Shown: positions 57,697 through 64,000 of the stretch, piece after piece | How the letters are laid out: each line of letters begins with the position of its first letter | Position numbering within the stretch: the first letter of the stretch is position 1 | Assembly: GCF_002999335.1 (NCBI RefSeq) | Contig: NW_020312635.1 | Location: 62,001-126,000, forward strand | Reading direction: 5' to 3' | DNA: 64,000 nucleotides | From: Cyclospora cayetanensis | Lineage: Eukaryota; Apicomplexa; Conoidasida; Eucoccidiorida; Eimeriidae | The notes under the pieces: generated by a model | Told to the model about the DNA's origin: nothing | Databases searched by the model: none | The model's input: the letters and a program-made list of their open reading frames with translations, nothing else | Program-made: the position numbers and the translations under genes

Positions 57697-60307
57697 CTAA
57701 TTCTTGGGTGCACTATGCATCCAGAGAGCAGCATTTACAACGTCCTCCTTGGTGATGATGGTTGCTTCCTCCAGATCCCTTGCATACGGCGTGGGGATGT
57801 CTTTTGTGGCCAGACGGACTGGCGGTAGGGCAAGGTCCTCGGAGCAGTTCTCAACTACCTGAAGTTGACACACCAGGCAGGCAGAGAGTGACGCGTCTAA
57901 GACGCAAGTCATGAGGCTGCCCCTCAGCGGAGGCATGGGGAAGGTTTCGCTGCATTGCAGCCCAAGCGACGACCAGTAGAACGGTAGACAGATTGCGGGA
58001 GGGGCAAACGAATGCATCGCATACACGACTTCCGGCAGGATAAGTTGGCACCCGTGAGCCGATAGGTAGAGGGGACCTTTACGCAAGCGGGTTACGACGA
58101 ACAACAAACACCGCGAGCGCAAAACAAGAAACTTTCGGCAACACCATGTGAAGGAAACACGAAAACTCAAACGGCGACAAAAGGAAAGCCGCGCACACTG
58201 CTCGCGGCATCCGCAGATCCCAAGAACACGCACAGCCTACGCGTCAAAACAACCTGTGCATGCAGATCCAAGGCACAGACAACCTGCCCAATCATCACAT
58301 CCTGGTTCACGCCGTCCTCTGGCCGCTAAAGCTTACTTGCGTGAAGATTTCTGCTCCGATTCCACCGGTTCGGCTGGATTCGTCTAGAATGAGGCACTTT
58401 TTGGTTTTTCGGACTGAAGCCTTGATAGTGGCCATATCCAGGGGTTTCAGGCTGATGAGGTCCACCACCTCGGGGTGTACGCCGAGCTCCTTGAGCTGTT
58501 TGGCTGCATCCAGCGCCACGTGCCTCAGCTTGCTGTAGCAGAGGATGGTGATATCTCCGCCTTCCAGAGGTACTTCTGCCTTGTCTAAGGGCTGCGTGTA
58601 GGGCAGCAAAGGGATGTCGTCCGTAATGCCATACGTCAAGACGTGCTCAAAAAAGACCACAGGGTTGTTCTCGCGTATCGCCGCTTTCAGCAAGCCTCGA
58701 GCGTTACGCGGAGTGCTGCAAGCCACCAGCTTCAGTCCTGGAACGGCCTGCAAGAACGCACGACGCACAGAACCCGAGAATGCAACTTGTGAGCCCCCGC
58801 GCCTTCTGCAGGCTTATCTGGCTCACTCGCAGCTGAGAGCTGCCTCCCCCGAGTCTGGGCAGCCTACGTTGCACGCAAGAGCTGTAGGATTCTAGGCTAC
58901 CATGTCTCTTCCTCCCCCCTTCTACAGTCCTGCCTCGATCCTTACCAGAAGATACGCCTCTATTCTTTGGGAATGCTCAGGTCCTAGTTGCTTTCCAACT
59001 CCCCCCGGCCCTCGAATCACCATAGGAACGTCGAACTGGCCCCCACTGGTTGCTCTGACCATTCCTGCGTTGTTGCTGATCTGGTTGAAGCCTAGGAGTA
59101 AAAATCCCATGTTCATCCCTTCCACAATAGGCCGCAAGCCGTGCATTGCGGCGCCGATCCCCATGCCCAGAAACGTATTCTCGCAGATCGGGGTGTCTAG
59201 ACACCTGAAATTCCCGTAACGGAAATGCAGGTCTTTCGTTGCCTTGTAAGAACCACCGTAGTGGCCCACGTCTTCTCCTGCAACAAAGCCAACACCGCAT
59301 GACGCAGAGGTCGGGATGAAGCACAACGTCTAGAAGCACGCAGGCGTAAGTGTAGGACGGCCTCTATAGGTGGTTGGTTGGTGATGAGCGGAGGGGAAGG
59401 TGGGGAATGCGGGCAGGTAGCAAGGCTGCGTAGTACAGATGGGTTTGGGACGACGCGCGCCAAGTGTGTGTGTGTTTATGTGGAATGCTCCAGAAATTCA
59501 GTATCCTCAGCTCCCCGCATCTATGACTGGGTGTTATGCCACACGGTGCAAGGGGCACTAAGGCTTAGGATTAAGAAGGGAGACACTGCGAAAAGCCTGT
59601 GATGTACCAATGACACAAACTGCAGGGTCTCTCTCCATTTCCTCCGCCATCGCCATGTGCAGCGCCTGGTAAAGAGATCGCTTGACTGTCCAATCCTTTA
59701 GAGGCTTCCCATTCACCTTGTCTCCCTCTATCACTGCCCCACCCTGAGTGAGAGACCCCAAACTCGAGCATGCAGACTTGAATCGGAAATGGTCAAATGA
59801 CGCAGACACACACTCCCTGACTACCTACGCAGACAGAGTCTCTAGACGTATAAGGAGCTCATTATTTCAAGTCCCAGCGCTACAATTCATAGGCTCACAC
59901 TGCGCTGCTTAACTGAACCGCTAGGTATTGCATGTGTGCATGCACGCCCTTTCCCTGCCCTTCTGCGTTATGTTTGATTCGCTGCCGTCCCAAAGTTACG
60001 GCCCTATGAATGACAATTTGTGATGAACAAAGCTGACCTTTTCCTCATGCGCCAGGGGTACCTGTGCAGTCTGTGCGCGCATTGACACGTTCGTCTTTTC
60101 GGATGGGTGTATCAGTCCATCTTTCTTGTGAGGGGTGACAAGAGACAGAGAGGGCCCTCCATGGAAGCTCTCTCGTCCCGTAAGGAGAGGAAGCGGGATG
60201 CCCGACGAGGCGCCTTGCCCAATAACCCTAAAGGCGTCTATATGAACCGCAAAGAAGCCAGCCAGTAAAAGGAAGGAAGGGAGACACGGAAGTGACCGCA
60301 TCCTCAT
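57697..60307 (-). CDS. pdhB: Pyruvate dehydrogenase E1 component, beta subunit (presumed apicoplast), 5 exons
   Basis: E1-beta pairs with E1-alpha to decarboxylate pyruvate with thiamine diphosphate; in apicomplexans the only PDH complex is in the apicoplast, where it feeds acetyl-CoA to type II fatty acid synthesis. Exons: 60307-60038, 59743-59608, 59277-58946, 58747-58337, 57858-57697; phases agree, 436 residues. The N-terminus has a signal peptide ([20 protein letters not shown]) and a transit-like stretch to ~90. The mature part: [20 protein letters not shown], then [70 protein letters not shown]; a short [58 protein letters not shown]; and [13 protein letters not shown]. This follows the plastid/cyanobacterial type. 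ATG at 60305-60307. Confidence 0.95.
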
Positions 60308-62539
60308 GGGAGGAAATGAAGGTTTTGTGTGTCACTCTGCCTTCTGAATACGAGTTTCTATACGGAAACAGGGGAGATTCGAGACACAGAGAGCTTTAAG
60401 AGCAGGGAGGAACTCAAGGGGGCAAGCGGCAGGCGAAAGAGACAGTGGCAGGCACAAGTAAAAGGGAACACAGCAAAACACAAGACGCATCGACCCAAGA
60501 GTTAAAGTGTGCAATGTGTGCACAAAAAAAATCGTAAATCCGAAATTCCAGTCTTTCGGGAGTCATTCTTCAGCCCTCGGGGGATGCAGCCACAGCCCTT
60601 CGGTGGCACTGGGGGACTCATGAGGTTTGCCACTCAAAATCAGAATCAACTTATTCAATAGCACGATAACATTCTGTTTCTGCTTGCTTAATGGTCATAT
60701 TGAGGTGGACATGTGCACCATACTCCACGTCCTCCCTCCGAGTCTGTAGGCATCTATCTAGCGAACCAATAATGAAGAGGGAATATAACACAGTAAATGC
60801 ACTTCAATTGTGAAAGACCAGTACGTAGTTTTGCTCTCTCCTGAATTATGTGCGCGTGTCCCGGCTATTGCAAAGAGCTTGTCGCAGACATAGCAGACAA
60901 GTCCGAATCTGCAATCAGATTGCAAGAATGAACAGTACGAGAAGTTTCATGCGATGCTGCCGACGACTGATCTGTCATTTCAGCTGTTTCTGATTCTGTG
61001 CATTAATAGGGTGGATGTGATAACACATTATGGTTCTGTCTATGCATTTTTGGAAAGAGCCCAGGGATCCTTTGCCCCATCTTTCCTCCATGTCAATTCT
61101 TCCCAATGCACGTCTACTCTATGTACTTAGAAGGAATTTCCAATTGGAAACTTTGGTAAGTTCCGTGTAGAGAAATAGAAAGCACTTTGTTCTAGACTAG
61201 ATACATTTGTATCGGGATTGGGGGGGAACCGAGAATTTGCCTTGGCTGTTGGCATGTCTTAGGGGATGCAGCGCAGACTGAGTTCAATACATTGAAAATC
61301 GATGTTTTGTGCTCGTTCCCCAGATGTTATCTGCAACTATTCGTGAATGCTCGGAGTGCCTAAAGGGTGCAGCAACGCGCACCCAGCCTTTCCTTCTCCC
61401 TCATGTTGGGAATTCCTCTGGCCGCGGGCAAAGTTTGACACGAGCCTTTTTGAGAAAAACGATCAAACTTTGACTAAGGTTGTAGTGAATCTGGAGTCAA
61501 TCGTCTTCTGATGGAAACCTTGGACATGGGTCGCAATGGCTTAGTTTCGCCGAAAGCCGCAAGGTGCTCCATCTCTACACTGCAACTACACAAACAATGC
61601 TGGTTATGTGGTTACATAGATTCAATATTGACGAGGAATTAGGCAACTACTGCTGCACGATTGTTGTGTCAGTGAGGGCAAGCACACGGGCGAGGAGCTC
61701 ATACATTGCGTCATATAGATGCAGAATTAGGTGTATGGAAATGCCAGCCTTCTTTATGGAAAAAGTGTTGCTGGGAGGATCGCGGTAGTGCATCCAGCGT
61801 GAGTGGTGAATGGAATACAGTGGCAGGTGTTCGCTGGTAGCATGTAATGCTGATAGGTGTATAGAGAGTGTCTGGATGCTTCGGGCAGCGAGTCTGTCGT
61901 TGAGTAGGATCGCATGGTATGGGCAAGTGTTCCCTGTTCATCCACTTGCCAGGAATGCAGTGGGATGTCAAGTATCCCTTCAACAGTGTCGTGCTTTTAA
62001 TTAAGCTGGTTCACAATTTAGTAATCTGATCTTGTTTGTCAACATCCTAGAGATAAACCCTGCGGCGATGGAAGCAGACAGGGGCGCAGTGCCTGTTGGG
62101 GTGGCAGATGTCAGCCTGCCAGCTGGTGTGAATATGCTTGCTACATAGCCGGTTTAAAGGCATAATCTGAAGGTTAGCACAATGTCTATGGCTGTATCGA
62201 TGAGGCTACGCTAACCAGGGAAGTATAACGGCCGTAAGGATTGGAAAGTACATAAGACTTCGTCTACCTATTGGCGATCTACCCCACTGGCTGCCTACCA
62301 GTAGAAGACGAACAAGTGCTCTCTTAAGGAGGCTTTTCAAAGGGGGGAGCACTTAACTGGTGCCCATATTATTTCAGAAGTCATCTGCCTGCAGGGAATA
62401 CTACAATTTCAGCCTTAACACAAGCCCTGGCACATCTGTCTGCCGAGTTCAGCTTAACAGCAAGCTTCCATAAAACTAGAAAAGCCGGAAGAAGTCTATT
62501 GATAAATCGGTGTATCAAGAAGTGTGGAACTTGGTTCCC
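60308..62539. other. Repeat-poor region without a supported gene
   Basis: About 2.2 kb of AT-richer sequence with no trinucleotide runs. The first part is the PDH E1-beta promoter side. A diverged copy of the dispersed repeat lies at ~61340-61430. Short open frames show no family signal; the later part may be unrecognisable 5' sequence of the retroelement remnant. Confidence 0.5.
61340..61432 (+). repeat. Dispersed repeat, copy 3 (diverged)
   Basis: ATGCTCGGAGTGC, AGGGTGCAGCAACGCGCA and a CTTTCCTTCTCCCTCATG block line up with copies 1 and 2 near 33.3 and 33.8 kb. It is more diverged and lies about 1.3 kb before the retroelement remnant. Confidence 0.6.
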
Positions 62540-63720
62540 AAAAGCCACAAAGTAGACGAACAACCTCTTTATCAACGATTAATCTCAGTTGTACCTGAAG
62601 TGTCATGTCAAACGGTCTTTGGATGGGCAGTGTCTGATTATTAAAGAGCTGATCGCTGGAGCTTCCATAATTAGTGAGATGTTCGAGGCTATAGGGGCAA
62701 GTCACGGGAGCGTCTACGTCTTTGCCTGGTGCACTGTCTCGACGCCCCAGCGGTTAACATTGTGCAAACCACTTGCTGTTGGTGGTCGTGATTTACAGGT
62801 TCTGTCAAAGATGTGTGAATATCGTGCTTTAACATCAGCGCACCCGAGACCACTGCTCATAATCTGAGTGGCAGATGTGTGAAACAATATTACGTTGCGA
62901 ACGGCTTGCGGCTTAAGACGAAGACGGAACACCGTCGCATCGGCATTCCGACTTCATCCCGCAGTGCTGTCTTGTGCAAAGCACAAAATCATGATCTTCT
63001 GCGAAATAATGATATCCATTCTACAATGGAATAGCTCTCACGAGCCCTCTGATGGCCTGGGATGAGTCACGCGGCAAAGAAGCATGCACTGCCTTCCACA
63101 GACTGTCAGCGGTTAATGCTGTGCAAGTCCTCTAAGTCTGTTATTCTAAAGATGACACCGGTTTTTAAGAGGATTTGGACGGATTTGACAATGCTCTGCT
63201 AATGGAGCAGCCAGATATCAGTGGTGAGGATGGCATCTAAGTCGTTGTGGCTCGACTCAGTAAAATACTCATTTTCCTATCTTGCTACAGTTCTGTCACA
63301 GCTCAGGAAGTCACTGGACTGTTTTTAGATCATTTCTAGAGGATTCATAAATTCTGTAGGAGTTTGATTACGGCTCGTGGTCCGAAGCTTGTTAGTTCAT
63401 ATTGAGCGTGCCTCTCTAACCTCCATATGAATCAAGCAAAATATTATTACTGGCAACACTCCAGAGGCGGATGGGCAAGCAAAGCACATCGACCGTATTC
63501 TTCTGAAGTATTTGCAGCGCTCCGCTCAGAACAACCCAATTGCTCGGTTGAGCTTTTTGTCTTGACTGAGCTCAATATACAGCTGTCTCTCCCGCCTTCC
63601 TTGACTCCGTTAAGGATCCCGTCTCCGATCCTGGCTTGGACCCGGTAGTCTGGGACCGGCAACCACCATCAGCAACGGAGGGATTCCGAGAACAGCTACC
63701 TCGTGTACACGAATGTATGC
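62540..63720 (+). mobile_element. Decayed Ty3/gypsy (chromovirus-like) pol fragment: RNase H end and integrase
   Basis: Several stops and frame changes, but gypsy pol blocks stay in order on the plus strand. Near 62705-62760 PGALSRRPS matches the RNase H end (consensus ADALSRRP). From ~62888 a block YYVANGLRL, then IGIPTSS, a HD pair at ~62990 and MEYLSRAL with stop then WPGM matches the integrase zinc-binding domain and the KT/LSRxFYWPGM motif, with a degraded CxxCQR (STDCQR). From ~63240 VVVARLSK, TAQEVTGLFLDH and ARGPK match the integrase core. Near 63463 TPEADGQAKHIDRILLKYL matches the YHPQTDGQTERVNRxLEEYL motif. The element cannot be active. No flanking LTR pair was found; the window ends soon after. 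Chromoviruses have been reported in Eimeria genomes. Confidence 0.8.
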
Positions 63721-64000
63721 GCGAAGGCTCGAGAATTGTAGCCACCCATGGATATATGATCCGGCGTCCGGCTGCGTGTTTGAGCCTGCAGGCTTGGTTC
63801 TGGTAAAAACAGCAAGCTTTATGACTAGTTACCGCTAAGGTACTAAATAAAGTTTCTAGTAAAATCAGGTGGGAGACACCAACTCCAGTGGCTGATGGAT
63901 GAGCAGTGTCAGGTTTGTTTGCCTGCGGAAGATTTTGCAGCTCTCTTTGGTTCAGAACGCTTGTCGCCATCGACGGTTTTCTTGGCGTTCCTTGGTAATT

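Overview
The window looks like nuclear DNA of an apicomplexan coccidian, most likely an Eimeria species. Coding sequence is full of CAG-type trinucleotide runs that encode poly-Gln, poly-Ala and poly-Ser in otherwise conserved housekeeping proteins. Introns are short to medium with GT-AG ends and are often filled with CA/TG, CT/GA or TATG microsatellites. Three genes encode plastid-type proteins; for two of these an N-terminal secretory signal is clear, so an apicoplast is present. The species call is inference from these features.

Layout: (1) 407-~6430, minus: alpha subunit of a bacterial-type RNA polymerase (rpoA), presumed apicoplast. (2) 6831-14385, plus: NOP14 (11 exons). (3) 14568-16394, minus: intronless DusA-type tRNA-dihydrouridine synthase with a signal peptide. 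(4) 17193-22239, plus: sugar-porter-type MFS transporter (9 exons). (5) ~24918-30205, plus: PUB-UBX protein, a likely p97/Cdc48 cofactor. (6) 30564-31877, minus: intronless, cysteine-free single-pass membrane protein of unknown function. (7) 35181-39699, plus: two-RRM RNA-binding protein (9 exons). (8) 41502-42661, minus: NOP16 (3 exons). (9) 43727-48759, plus: macro-domain-like protein with a conserved C-terminal extension and a possible mitochondrial presequence (9 exons). (10) 50152-56126, plus: BOP1/ERB1 (11 exons). (11) 57697-60307, minus: pyruvate dehydrogenase E1-beta with signal peptide (5 exons). (12) ~62540-63720, plus: decayed Ty3/gypsy (chromovirus-like) pol.

The DNA alternates between repeat-rich, gene-dense parts (about 1-30 kb and 35-57 kb) and repeat-poor, more AT-rich parts (about 30.2-34.9 kb and 60.3-64 kb). 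This matches the R/P segmentation described for Eimeria. The repeat-poor parts hold the orphan membrane protein, a dispersed repeat arranged as an inverted pair, and the retroelement remnant.

Functionally, three genes belong to ribosome assembly (NOP14 for the small subunit; NOP16 and BOP1 for the large subunit), and three to the plastid: transcription (rpoA), probable tRNA modification (Dus) and acetyl-CoA supply for fatty acid synthesis (PDH E1-beta). Exon models for NOP14, NOP16, the MFS transporter, the RRM protein, the macro protein, BOP1 and PDH E1-beta were built by hand and keep one open frame across every junction. The 5' ends of rpoA and of the PUB-UBX gene remain uncertain. No tRNA, rRNA or CRISPR was recognised. 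I found no clearly new multi-gene system; the best leads are the macro-domain protein, the plastid genes and the mobile-element traces.
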